From an uncultured Lachnospiraceae bacterium (lineage in GTDB: Bacteria; Bacillota; Clostridia; Lachnospirales; Lachnospiraceae): 64,000 nucleotides of DNA. The notes beneath the pieces were generated by a model, which saw only the letters and a list, made by a program, of their open reading frames with translations, was not told the origin of the DNA and ran no database searches. The first letter of the stretch is position 1; each line of letters opens with the position of its first letter. Of this stretch, positions 1-7,895 are shown piece after piece. The translations under genes were made by a program, and so were the position numbers. The stretch lies in NCBI GenBank assembly GCA_910577105.1, contig CAJTMB010000001.1, positions 124,001 to 188,000 on the forward strand, written 5' to 3'.

Positions 1-561
1 ATAACTGCTCAGCAGGCATCTTCCCGAATAAGATATGCACATAGCCCCATGGACAAAACTTTCTATTTCCATCTCCTTTGGAATCTGCTTTCTGATTTCC
101 GCTATTTCGCGCAGGGATAATTCCCTTGCGGAAACCACTCGTTTTGCCCCCTGTTCCCACCAGAACCGGTATGTCTGGTAATTTGTATTATTTGCCTGTG
201 TGGAAATATGGATTTCCATGCCGGGACAAATTTCTTTTGCCAGCATAAACATGCCGGGGTCAGAGATAATCAGCGCATCCGGCGCTTCAGGCTGCATGGC
301 GGCGAGTTCCGCAAAATAACTGCGCGCACCGTCCAAATCTTCATTGTGCGCCAGAATGTTTGCCGTCACATAAACTTTTGCCCCATGGGCATGGGCAAAA
401 ACAATGCCCTCCGCCATTTCTTCCATGGAGAAATTTTTGGCCTTTGCCCGAAGTCCAAACGCCTCTCCCCCGATATATACTGCATCCGCACCAAAGCACA
501 CTGCGGTTTTGAGCACCTCCAGGCTGCTTGCGGGAATCAGAAGTTCCGGTTTTTCTCTCAT
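1..561 (-). CDS. U32 family peptidase-like protein (TrhP-type tRNA hydroxylation protein), 3' part cut off by window edge
   Basis: The reading frame starts at 561 and runs off the left end, so only about 187 N-terminal residues are present. It opens MREKPELLIPASSLEVLKTA and contains GADAVYIGGEAFGLRAKAKNF and later FVHGAMCISYSGRCLLSSY, the hallmark of the U32 family where a conserved Cys follows the HGAMC segment. The preceding gene is a TrmR-like methyltransferase whose stop lies 1 bp before this start, with GGAGGA as ribosome site. In Bacillus subtilis the same neighbours (yrrM with yrrN/yrrO) make 5-hydroxyuridine and then 5-methoxyuridine at tRNA position 34, so a role in prephenate-dependent U34 hydroxylation is inferred from family and context. 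A true protease activity is unlikely but cannot be excluded from sequence. Confidence 0.85.
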   Translation of the reverse strand, partial: MREKPELLIPASSLEVLKTAVCFGADAVYIGGEAFGLRAKAKNFSMEEMAEGIVFAHAHGAKVYVTANILAHNEDLDGARSYFAELAAMQPEAPDALIISDPGMFMLAKEICPGMEIHISTQANNTNYQTYRFWWEQGAKRVVSARELSLREIAEIRKQIPKEMEIESFVHGAMCISYSGRCLLSSY

Positions 562-562
562 T

Positions 563-1210
563 TCATCCTCCAACCTTTACGCTCAGGGCAACACCGTCCC
601 CTGCCTGTAAAATAACAGTTTCCAGTTCTTCCCGATGGGTCAGTTCATACAGATATTCCCGCATTCTTGAGTGAATCGTGCGGTTCCTTCTGGTAACCGC
701 AAAACGGGATTCAAGCACATCCCCATCCTGTAACACGTTATCCGATATAAGCAGCCCTCCGTCAGAAAGAAGCCGCATTACATCCTGCAGAAAATGAATG
801 TACTGCCCTTTGGCCGCATCCATAAATATCAGGTCATAAGAGCCGTCCAATGTTTTGAGGATATCCGCCGCATCCCCTTCCAGCAGGGTAATGTTTTCTT
901 CTTTTCCAGCTGCCTTGAAATTTTTCTTCGCTACGGGAATCCGTTTCTCATATTTTTCTATGGTGGTAATATGGCAGTCCTTTGGCGCATATTCACTCAT
1001 TAACAGTGCGGAAAATCCCACTGCGGTTCCCACTTCCAAAATCTGCATCGGCTTCTTTACCGCCAGCAGAAAACGAAGCAGGCTCTGCGTCTGAGGGCGG
1101 ATAATGGGCACATCGTCCGCCTTTGCTTCCTGTTCCAACTGATTTAAAAAAGGCGTGTTGCCTTTATCAAACGAGTTAATAAAGGCAACCATTCTTTCAT
1201 TCGTTATCAT
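563..1210 (-). CDS. trmR: tRNA 5-hydroxyuridine methyltransferase-like O-methyltransferase
   Basis: The 215-residue protein is a class I SAM-dependent O-methyltransferase of the YrrM/TrmR type. Motif I is ILEVGTAVGFSALLMS (about residues 57-72). The metal/substrate motif DLIFMDAAKGQY is at about 126-137, and ISDNVLQDG follows. TrmR methylates 5-hydroxyuridine at tRNA U34 to give 5-methoxyuridine. The gene lies between an MltG-like gene and a U32 gene exactly as yrrL-yrrM-yrrN do in B. subtilis, which supports this assignment over a catechol or caffeoyl-CoA methyltransferase. The ribosome site is weak (GGAAAAG). The stop is 1 bp from the next start, indicating translational coupling. Confidence 0.85.
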   Translation of the reverse strand: MITNERMVAFINSFDKGNTPFLNQLEQEAKADDVPIIRPQTQSLLRFLLAVKKPMQILEVGTAVGFSALLMSEYAPKDCHITTIEKYEKRIPVAKKNFKAAGKEENITLLEGDAADILKTLDGSYDLIFMDAAKGQYIHFLQDVMRLLSDGGLLISDNVLQDGDVLESRFAVTRRNRTIHSRMREYLYELTHREELETVILQAGDGVALSVKVGG

Positions 1211-1224
1211 TGTTCTTTTCCGTT

Positions 1225-1614
1225 CTATTCTTCTGTTTCACCGGTTTCTTCTTTTTCCACCGCCATGACTCCCATCATTTCTTCCATGGTCATGGAAGTG
1301 TTGAGGGTATATACGCCCGGCTGCAGTTTATCCTTATAACGGGAAAGCAGGTTTTGAATATAAAACAGTTTGGCATCTTTGATTAATCCTTTGGTTTCCA
1401 GTATCTGACCTATCTGAAGGGGGCTTTTTCCCACCGTGATTTCCACAACCACATCCATTCCCGGACTTTCCGATACCGGTGGCTCCTGAAAAACACGGTA
1501 ACCGTAATCATACGCCACCACTGCCGCCTTGTAAACCAAAACGATTACCACTATTGCAAACACTACTTTCAGCACCGTTCCAATGACGGCCGTTACCATC
1601 TGTCTGGTATTCAT
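1225..1614 (-). CDS. short MltG-like membrane protein lacking the catalytic domain
   Basis: The 129-residue protein has one N-terminal membrane segment (about 12-34) and an extracellular part with the LysM-like subdomain seen at the start of MltG/YceG endolytic transglycosylases (ITVGKSPLQIGQILETKGLI, then LLSRYKDKLQPGVYTLNTSM). MltG proteins are usually well over 300 residues; here the frame ends right after this subdomain, in an acidic tail, so the transglycosylase domain with its catalytic Glu is absent. It has a strong AGGAGG site and occupies the mltG (yrrL) position next to trmR, so it appears to be a maintained short form rather than a random truncation. A peptidoglycan-binding or scaffolding role is only inference. 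Confidence 0.7.
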   Translation of the reverse strand: MNTRQMVTAVIGTVLKVVFAIVVIVLVYKAAVVAYDYGYRVFQEPPVSESPGMDVVVEITVGKSPLQIGQILETKGLIKDAKLFYIQNLLSRYKDKLQPGVYTLNTSMTMEEMMGVMAVEKEETGETEE

Positions 1615-1625
1615 GTCAATGCCTC

Positions 1626-1961
1626 CTATACCGTCAAATCAAAATCAAGGGATTCCGTCACCCTGATATTTATCATCTGCATCATCCTGCAGAAAGCCAG
1701 TTCCGCTGCCAGAAAGTCTGCAACAAGTGGGTTTTCACGAAATTTTTCATACTTTTGTTCAAATTCATCCATCTTGTGGAATAATTCTTTGTCATCGCTT
1801 CGGTTCTGCATTTCGTAATTGCGGATTCTGAATTCGTCTATCTGTTCCTTGAGTTTCGGAATACGGCCTACTTTATCCTTTTCCCGCTCATAGTCCTGAT
1901 ATTCCTGTGTTTTCTTTATCGCCGCATTCAGATTTTCAATAGCATCATCCAATTCCGACAT
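1626..1961 (-). CDS. ylbF: YlbF/YmcA family regulator
   Basis: About 111 residues, predicted all-helical, beginning MSELDDAIENLNAAIKKTQE and containing the YlbF-family pattern of a heptad-rich helix followed by FRENPLVADFLAAELAFCRM. In B. subtilis YlbF acts with YmcA and YaaT as the Y-complex, which binds RNase Y and guides mRNA maturation. Its position directly downstream of RNase J fits an RNA-decay role. An upstream in-frame ATG (1967) sits directly on the AAAGGTGG ribosome site, so the start at 1961 with 6-nt spacing is preferred. Confidence 0.75.
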   Translation of the reverse strand: MSELDDAIENLNAAIKKTQEYQDYEREKDKVGRIPKLKEQIDEFRIRNYEMQNRSDDKELFHKMDEFEQKYEKFRENPLVADFLAAELAFCRMMQMINIRVTESLDFDLTV

Positions 1962-1983
1962 TTCCATCCACCTTTCATTTGTG

Positions 1984-3657
1984 TCATACTTCCATGATAA
2001 CAGGCAGTATCATGGGCCTGCGCTTCGTCTTTTTCCAGACATAATCGGAAAGCGCCTCCTTGGTGGCCGCCTTTAACTTGCCCCAGTCCGTAATTCCCCT
2101 GTCCAGAAGTTCCTCCAGCGCATCATCCACCAGGTGCCTTGCCTCCTCCATCAGTTCATCCGATTCCCTGACATATACAAAGCCTCTGGAAACGATATCC
2201 GGACCGGACACCAATACGCCTCCTGCCCTGTCAAGAGCCATAACCACAATCAGAATACCATCTTCGGCAAGGTGCTGTCTATCCCTGAGCACCACATTTC
2301 CCACATCACCGACGCCAAGTCCGTCAACCAGTATGGAGCCGACCGGCACCCTTCCTGTCACGGATGCCTTTTCCTCAGACAATTCCAGCACATCTCCTGA
2401 AGAAAGAATAAATATATCTTCTTTTTCAATCCCAAGTCCTTCCGCAATCTTTGCCTGCGCCCTGAGGTGTTTGTATTCCCCATGTACGGGAACCGCATAC
2501 TTAGGCTTCACCAGCGTGTAAATCAGCTTGATTTCCTCCTGACAGGCATGTCCGGATACATGGGTATCCTGAAATATAACATCAGCTCCCTTGCGGAAAA
2601 GTTCATTGATAACCTTTGTTACCGCTTTCTCATTGCCCGGAATGGGATTGGAGGAAAAGATAACGGTATCTCCTGCACCGATGGTAATCTTTTTGTGCAT
2701 ATTGGAAGCCATCCGGGAAAGCGCTGCCATGCTTTCTCCCTGGCTGCCGGTGGTAATGATAACCTGCTGTTCATCAGGGTAATTTTTCAACTGGTCCACA
2801 TCAATCAAGGTCTTCTCCGGAATATTCAGGTACCCCAGACTGGAAGCCGTTTCAATGATATTGACCATGCTTCTTCCCTCTACCACTACTTTCCTGCCAA
2901 ACTTATATGCCGTATTGATAATCTGCTGCACACGGTCTACATTGGAAGCAAACGTGGCAACAAAAATACGGGTATTTTTATGGTCTGAAAATAAAGTATC
3001 AAAAGTTCTTCCCACCGTTTTCTCGGAAGGCGTAAAACCGGGACGTTCCGCGTTGGTAGAATCACACATCAGCGCAAGGACACCCTTTTTGCCTATTTCC
3101 GCAAAACGCTGTAAATCTATGGCATCCCCGAATACAGGGGTATAGTCCACTTTGAAATCACCGGTGTGTACCACCGTTCCGGCCGGTGAATAGATGGCGA
3201 GAGCTGCCGCATCCACAATACTGTGATTGGTTTTAATAAATTCTATCCGGAACTTTCCAAGGGTTATAAACTGTCCGAATTTGACAATCCTTCTCCTTGT
3301 GCTTTTCTCCATATTGTGTTCTTTTAATTTATTTACAATAATGCCCATGGTCAATTTAGTCGCATAAACAGGCACATTAACCCTGCGCAGTACATAGGGC
3401 AGGGCCCCGATATGGTCTTCATGCCCATGTGTAATGACAAAGCCTTTCACTTTGTCAAGGTTCTCTTCCAGATACGTCACATCCGGAATTACAAGGTCAA
3501 TCCCCAGCATGTCATCCGCAGGGAAGGAAAGACCGCAGTCTACCACAACAATACTGTCTTCATATTCAAAGGCAGTAATGTTCATTCCAATCTGTTCCAG
3601 GCCTCCCAAAGGAATTACCTTCAGTTTGGAAACATTCATATTCTCTTTTTTCTTCAA
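1984..3657 (-). CDS. rnj: ribonuclease J
   Basis: The 557-residue protein is a beta-CASP metallo-beta-lactamase ribonuclease. The zinc motif HGHEDH is at residues 77-82, VHTGDFKVD and the later DTHVSGHACQEE carry further metal ligands, and a C-terminal domain ends in TKRRPMILPVIMEV. RNase J degrades and matures mRNA and rRNA by 5'-3' exonuclease and endonuclease action in the cytoplasm. The start is TTG at 3657, placed 7 nt after GGAGG; an internal ATG six codons later has no ribosome site. The downstream YlbF gene follows after 22 bp. The 202-bp region upstream of the gene has no other recognisable feature. Confidence 0.95.
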   Translation of the reverse strand: MKKKENMNVSKLKVIPLGGLEQIGMNITAFEYEDSIVVVDCGLSFPADDMLGIDLVIPDVTYLEENLDKVKGFVITHGHEDHIGALPYVLRRVNVPVYATKLTMGIIVNKLKEHNMEKSTRRRIVKFGQFITLGKFRIEFIKTNHSIVDAAALAIYSPAGTVVHTGDFKVDYTPVFGDAIDLQRFAEIGKKGVLALMCDSTNAERPGFTPSEKTVGRTFDTLFSDHKNTRIFVATFASNVDRVQQIINTAYKFGRKVVVEGRSMVNIIETASSLGYLNIPEKTLIDVDQLKNYPDEQQVIITTGSQGESMAALSRMASNMHKKITIGAGDTVIFSSNPIPGNEKAVTKVINELFRKGADVIFQDTHVSGHACQEEIKLIYTLVKPKYAVPVHGEYKHLRAQAKIAEGLGIEKEDIFILSSGDVLELSEEKASVTGRVPVGSILVDGLGVGDVGNVVLRDRQHLAEDGILIVVMALDRAGGVLVSGPDIVSRGFVYVRESDELMEEARHLVDDALEELLDRGITDWGKLKAATKEALSDYVWKKTKRRPMILPVIMEV

Positions 3658-3859
3658 TCAAATTACCTCCATCAATCCGACAGCCAGCCAGGCTTTCTGA
3701 CATGGTAAATCCAACGGCAGACAATAAAAAATGTGCTCTCTCTCCATGACAATCCCTTCGGCCGTTTTGTCAAGGAGAACATTCTTCACGGATGCCGGTC
3801 ATCCTGCATGGCTTTCTGCCATTTTATCTAATCCCACGGCTGCTGCCACAGGAATAAAA

Positions 3860-4120
3860 TCATTCTAATGTTACATCCTCCATCATGCTTTGGAATACCT
3901 GTGCAACCGCATGCAGTTCCTCCTCTTCCTCCACGATGGCATATATGCTTTCTTCTTCCCCGTCACGGGATAAGTCTTTCAAAATCAAAGCTTCCCCGTC
4001 CCCTTCTTCTTCATCCGTCACCAGAATATAATTCATGCCTCCGATTCTGGTCTGTTCCAGCACGAAAAATTCTACCGTTTCCCCATTTGTCCCCTCGGGA
4101 CTGAATAAAATCTTTTCCAC
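3860..4120 (-). CDS. DUF1292 family protein
   Basis: An 86-residue acidic protein with the DUF1292 pattern (EFFVLEQTRIGGMNYILVTDEEEG and IYAIVEEEEELHAV). The function of this family is unknown. It begins with GTG at 4120, whose G is shared with the TAG stop of ruvX, so the two are translationally coupled. The order ireB-ruvX-DUF1292 matches yrzL-yrrK-yrzB in B. subtilis, which confirms the identity by synteny. Confidence 0.85.
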   Translation of the reverse strand: MEKILFSPEGTNGETVEFFVLEQTRIGGMNYILVTDEEEGDGEALILKDLSRDGEEESIYAIVEEEEELHAVAQVFQSMMEDVTLE

Positions 4121-4554
4121 TAACCTTTCTCCTTTATCCGGCGCATGTCCAGATATCCCTGTAAAATAAAGCAGGCTGCAATCTTGTCCACATATTCCCT
4201 GCGATTTTCCCTTCTGATTCCCGCCTCCATCATCGCACGGTCAGCTGACACGGTTGTCAGTCGTTCATCCCATAAAACCACGGGCAGACCGGTCCTGCGC
4301 TCAAGCTTTTCCTGAAATTCCCTGGTCAAATCTACCCTGATGCCTTCCGTGTTATTCATGTTTTTGGGTAGTCCAAGCACGATTTCCTCTACTCCGTATT
4401 CCACAATCAGCTCCTCAATGCGGGCCAATGTCTGACGCAGCTTGTTCTCTTCCTTACGCCGGATGATTTCCACCCCCTGTGCGGTAAGAAACAGTTCATC
4501 ACTTACTGCCACCCCAACCGTTTTTGAGCCAAAATCCAGCCCCATAATTCTCAT
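4120..4554 (-). CDS. ruvX: RuvX/YqgF Holliday junction resolvase-like nuclease
   Basis: The 144-residue protein has the RNase H-like fold of YqgF, starting MRIMGLDFGSKTVGVAVSD with the first catalytic Asp, followed by IVLGLPKNMNNTEG and LWDERLTTVSADRAM, and a closing DKIAACFILQGYLD with the last acidic residue. The family is implicated in 16S/23S rRNA processing and possibly resolution of branched DNA. It starts just after ireB with a GGGGGT site and overlaps the following DUF1292 gene by one base. Confidence 0.93.
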   Translation of the reverse strand: MRIMGLDFGSKTVGVAVSDELFLTAQGVEIIRRKEENKLRQTLARIEELIVEYGVEEIVLGLPKNMNNTEGIRVDLTREFQEKLERRTGLPVVLWDERLTTVSADRAMMEAGIRRENRREYVDKIAACFILQGYLDMRRIKEKG

Positions 4555-4558
4555 GTAT

Positions 4559-4822
4559 TTACCCCCACCGGTTGTTTCGGATATATTCTGTCAGCAGTTC
4601 CTCCACCAGTTCATCCCTTTCCACCTTCATAATCAGGCTTCTGGCATTTTTGTGGCTGGTAATATAAGTAGGGTCACCGCTCATAATATAACCTACTATC
4701 TGATTTACCGGATTATATCCTTTTTCCGTCAGTGCCTCATATACCGTGGACAATACCACTTTCACACCGGTTTCCGGTTCCGTTTCCACCCTGAAAAATT
4801 GTGTATTTCCTAAGTCCTGCAT
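4559..4822 (-). CDS. ireB: IreB family regulatory protein (DUF965)
   Basis: An 87-residue protein with the family signature VYEALTEKGYNPVNQIVGYI followed by MSGDPTYITSHKNAR and VERDELVEELLTEYI. In Enterococcus faecalis IreB is a small phosphoprotein target of the Ser/Thr kinase IreK and a negative regulator of cephalosporin resistance. An upstream in-frame GTG (4831) would lie on the ribosome site itself, so ATG at 4822, 8 nt after AAGGAG, is chosen. It heads the ireB-ruvX-DUF1292 cluster. Confidence 0.9.
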   Translation of the reverse strand: MQDLGNTQFFRVETEPETGVKVVLSTVYEALTEKGYNPVNQIVGYIMSGDPTYITSHKNARSLIMKVERDELVEELLTEYIRNNRWG

Positions 4823-4894
4823 GTGACTCACTCCTTACCATTTGTATATTATCTTAAACCATTTTACTGGAAAATTCAACCTGCCTTTTATATT

Positions 4895-6277
4895 TTACTC
4901 CATTAAGAGGACTCCCTCATGTAAAAAACCGGCTATCTTTCCCACCCCTATATGGTTTGACAGATTTTCTTTTGTCAGTTTTGCAACACGCACATATTCC
5001 CTCGTGTGTCCGAACATGTATCTTTTGCCATCAATCTCCCTTGCATCTTCGAACAATACTTCTTCCTCTTTCCCTATGTATGCGGCAAGGAATGTCCCTG
5101 ACTGCTCTCTTTTCAGTTCCTGCAGCCTGTTGCTTCTTTCGGCCTGTATGGAGCCGGTAACCTGCCCTTTCATGGCAGCGGCCGCAGTACCTTTTCTTTT
5201 GGAATACTTAAAGATATGCATTTCAAAAAAATTTACTTTTTTCAAAAACGCAAAGGTTTCTTCAAATTCTTCGTCTGTTTCTCCGGGAAAACCTACAATG
5301 ACATCCGTTGTGATGGCAGGATGTCCAAAAGCATCCCGCAAATACTCTACACACCTTAAGTATTCACCTGTCGTATAATGTCTATTCATTCTTTTTAAGG
5401 TTTCATTGCAGCCACTTTGCAGGGACAAATGAAAATGGGGACATATTTTAGGCATGGCCGCCATCCTTGCTGCTGCTTCCCTTGTGATAATCCGCGGCTC
5501 CAGGGAACCGAGCCGAATCCGGCTGATTCCGTCAATATCCTGTATCCTCTCCAGTAAATCGAACAGTTTTCGGCTGCCGGTGTACCCCCTCTGCCCATCT
5601 GGTTTTCTCTGTGTTACGCTTTCTTTCCTGTCCCATGCACCATCTTCAAAATCAATTCCATAGGAACTGATATGAATTCCCGTCAGGACTACCTCCCTGT
5701 ATCCCGCTTTCGCAAGTCCTTGCAGTTCCTTGTAGATATCCTCCCACCTGCGGCTGCGCACCCGTCCCCTTGCATAAGGGATGATGCAGTAAGAACAGAA
5801 TTGGTTGCAGCCATCCTGTATTTTGACATAGGCGCGGGTATGCTCAGAAGTCTGCTTTAGCAGCATTTCTTCATAATCACATATGCCGTTTATATCCGTG
5901 ACAACTTCCGCAAAGCCGCCTTCCTCTTCCCGCCGCCTCAAAAAGTCGTCCAATATGGCCGCAAGGTCTTTTTTCTTATTGTTTCCGACGGCAAGGTCAA
6001 CACCTGCCTCCCGAAGGGCGGCCTCCCCGCCGGTCTGCACATAGCATCCCACGGCAACCACCACTGCCTGCGGATTTCTGGTCTTGGCCTGATGAAGCAT
6101 CTGCCTGCTTTTCCTGTCTGCAATATTAGTAACAGTGCAGGTATTTACAACGTATATATCGGCTACTTCATCAAATGGTACAATAACATAGCCTTTTTCT
6201 TGTAACATTTGTTGCATAACATCCAGTTCATAGGCATTTACTTTGCAACCCAGGTTATGTAATGCTACACTTTTCAT
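4895..6277 (-). CDS. mtaB: tRNA t6A37 methylthiotransferase
   Basis: The 460-residue protein is a radical SAM methylthiotransferase that converts N6-threonylcarbamoyladenosine-37 of tRNA to its 2-methylthio form. The N-terminal UPF0004 domain holds cluster cysteines at about 11, 47 and 78 (NLGCKVN, NTCTVT, VGCYVQ). The radical SAM motif CNQFCSYC is at 157-164, and a TRAM domain lies at the C-terminus (GKEEEVLFED). Compared with usual members there is an extra hydrophilic insert at about residues 211-236 in the radical SAM domain. The ATG follows AAAGGA. The gene is monocistronic in appearance and diverges from the HPr-like gene. Confidence 0.92.
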   Translation of the reverse strand: MKSVALHNLGCKVNAYELDVMQQMLQEKGYVIVPFDEVADIYVVNTCTVTNIADRKSRQMLHQAKTRNPQAVVVAVGCYVQTGGEAALREAGVDLAVGNNKKKDLAAILDDFLRRREEEGGFAEVVTDINGICDYEEMLLKQTSEHTRAYVKIQDGCNQFCSYCIIPYARGRVRSRRWEDIYKELQGLAKAGYREVVLTGIHISSYGIDFEDGAWDRKESVTQRKPDGQRGYTGSRKLFDLLERIQDIDGISRIRLGSLEPRIITREAAARMAAMPKICPHFHLSLQSGCNETLKRMNRHYTTGEYLRCVEYLRDAFGHPAITTDVIVGFPGETDEEFEETFAFLKKVNFFEMHIFKYSKRKGTAAAAMKGQVTGSIQAERSNRLQELKREQSGTFLAAYIGKEEEVLFEDAREIDGKRYMFGHTREYVRVAKLTKENLSNHIGVGKIAGFLHEGVLLME

Positions 6278-6310
6278 ATTATTCCTTTCTAATTTTGTAT
6301 TGTTTTATCA

Positions 6311-6339
6311 TTGACTTTTGTCCCCTAACCCATTAATAT
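6311..6339 (+). promoter_or_regulatory. sigma-A type promoter of the HPr-like gene
   Basis: A TTGACT -35 at 6311-6316 and a TAATAT -10 at 6334-6339 are separated by 17 nt, about 40 nt upstream of the HPr-like start codon. Confidence 0.7.
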
Positions 6340-6378
6340 GAAAGCAGAAGGTATGAAACATTCAAGGAGGTAATTACC

Positions 6379-6609
6379 ATGAAAACAGTTCAGATTTCCT
6401 TAAACTCCATTGACAAAGTAAAATCTTTTGTTAATGATATCACAAAGTTTGATTATGATTTTGACCTGGTATCCGGCAGATACGTAATCGATGCAAAGTC
6501 CATTATGGGTATTTTCAGTTTGGACCTTTCCAAACCCATTGACCTGAATATCCATGCAGAAGAAGATATCGACGACGTTCTGGCATCTTTAAAGCCTTAC
6601 CTGATTTAA
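6379..6609 (+). CDS. HPr-like protein without the phosphorylatable histidine
   Basis: The 76-residue protein resembles the PTS phosphocarrier HPr. The second half is well conserved (AKSIMGIFSLDLSKPIDLNI, equivalent to the HPr segment with regulatory Ser46). The N-terminal segment that in HPr carries the GLHARP active-site histidine reads NSIDKVKSFVND, with no His. It therefore cannot carry PEP-derived phosphate at His15, but the Ser46-equivalent is present, so a Crh-like or purely regulatory role is possible. It is a single gene with a good promoter, an AAGGAGG site and its own terminator. The divergent neighbour is mtaB. Confidence 0.75.
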   Translation: MKTVQISLNSIDKVKSFVNDITKFDYDFDLVSGRYVIDAKSIMGIFSLDLSKPIDLNIHAEEDIDDVLASLKPYLI

Positions 6610-6649
6610 CAGGGTCTTTTGTACATCAATCTTTACAGCAAAGAAAAGC

Positions 6650-6684
6650 AGAACACCTGGGAACTTTCCTAGGTGTTCTTTTTT
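6650..6684 (+). terminator. intrinsic terminator shared by the convergent HPr-like and thiI genes
   Basis: AGAACACCT at 6650-6658 pairs with AGGTGTTCT at 6671-6679, extended by GG/CC, and is followed by a run of T. The right arm encodes the last codons and stop of thiI on the other strand, so the hairpin lies partly inside a coding end. Confidence 0.8.
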
Positions 6685-7877
6685 ACCTCTGTGCCGCTTT
6701 CGGTGCAAACCACCAGTTCTTTTGTTCCAATCGCTTCTTCCACCAGTTCCTCAATCTTGTCCCATAAATTTTCTTCATGGCGGCGGATAACCTTGATGTT
6801 GGGTTTCGTCACGGGATGCTTGGCCACAAATATGGTACAGCAGTCCTCATACGGCAAAATGGAGGTTTCATAGGTTTCTATCTTCTCTGAAACCTGCACA
6901 ATTTCCTGTTTGTCGAATCCGATAAGCGGCCTGTAAACCGGAAGTTCGCATACTTCATTGGTTGCCATCAGGCTGTGCATGGTCTGGGAAGCCACCTGCC
7001 CGATGCTCTCACCCGTCACCAGTCCGAGGCAGTCCGTTTCCTTTGCAATCCTTTCCGCAATGCGCATCATATACCGGCGCATAATAATTGTCAGTTCTTC
7101 ATGAGGACATTTCTCGTAAATATATAATTGAATATCCGTGAAATTTATGATATGCAGATAAATCGGTCCCGTATAGCCTGACACAATTCTGGCAAGGTCA
7201 ATCACCTTCTGCTTTGCCCTCTCGCTGGTATAAGGCGGCGCATGAAAATAAACGGCATCCAGCTTTACACCCCTTTTCGCTATCATATAACCGGCCACCG
7301 GGGAGTCAATGCCGCCGGACAACAGAAGCATTGCTTTGCCGCCTGTTCCCACGGGCATCCCTCCCGGTCCCGGAATGGTTTCGGAATAAATATATATTTT
7401 TTCCCTGATTTCAATATTTAAAAGAATATCCGGATTGTGCACATCCACATGCATGGAAGGGTACGCATTTAATATGGCTTCCCCCATATCCCTGTTGATT
7501 GTCATGGAATCCTTGGGATAATTCTTCCGCGCCCTTCTGGCCTGCACCTTAAAAGTCTTGTTTTTATCGGGATACACATTGTCAAGATAGGCAATGACAT
7601 CCAGACAGAGTTTGTCAAATCCCTCATCCTCCACATAAACAACGGGGCAAATCCCCGAAATGCCGAACACCTTCTGCAAACGCGCCGTTGTCTCCTCAAA
7701 ATCAAATTCCGTCAGGGCGTCCACATAAATGCGCCCCTGGGTTTTATGCACCAGAAATTCTCCTTCACATTTTTTCAACGCGTATTTTATCTGTGCCGCC
7801 AAAGCGTCCTCAAACAGATATCTGTTCTTCCCCTTTACGCCGATTTCGGCATATTTTATCAAAAAAGCTTTAAACAT
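6669..7877 (-). CDS. thiI: tRNA 4-thiouridine synthase ThiI
   Basis: The 402-residue protein has an N-terminal ferredoxin-like/THUMP region (about 1-165) and a PP-loop ATP pyrophosphatase domain with LLLSGGIDSPVAGYMIAKRG. ThiI adenylates U8 of tRNA and transfers sulfur to give s4U. It ends without the C-terminal rhodanese domain found in enterobacterial ThiI, as is normal in Bacillota. The adjacent upstream gene is a NifS-type cysteine desulfurase, the expected sulfur donor (compare nifZ-thiI in B. subtilis). Ribosome site GAGGT lies 8 nt before ATG. Confidence 0.93.
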   Translation of the reverse strand: MFKAFLIKYAEIGVKGKNRYLFEDALAAQIKYALKKCEGEFLVHKTQGRIYVDALTEFDFEETTARLQKVFGISGICPVVYVEDEGFDKLCLDVIAYLDNVYPDKNKTFKVQARRARKNYPKDSMTINRDMGEAILNAYPSMHVDVHNPDILLNIEIREKIYIYSETIPGPGGMPVGTGGKAMLLLSGGIDSPVAGYMIAKRGVKLDAVYFHAPPYTSERAKQKVIDLARIVSGYTGPIYLHIINFTDIQLYIYEKCPHEELTIIMRRYMMRIAERIAKETDCLGLVTGESIGQVASQTMHSLMATNEVCELPVYRPLIGFDKQEIVQVSEKIETYETSILPYEDCCTIFVAKHPVTKPNIKVIRRHEENLWDKIEELVEEAIGTKELVVCTESGTEVKKNT

Positions 7878-7895
7878 TCTTCTGACCTCGCAATT

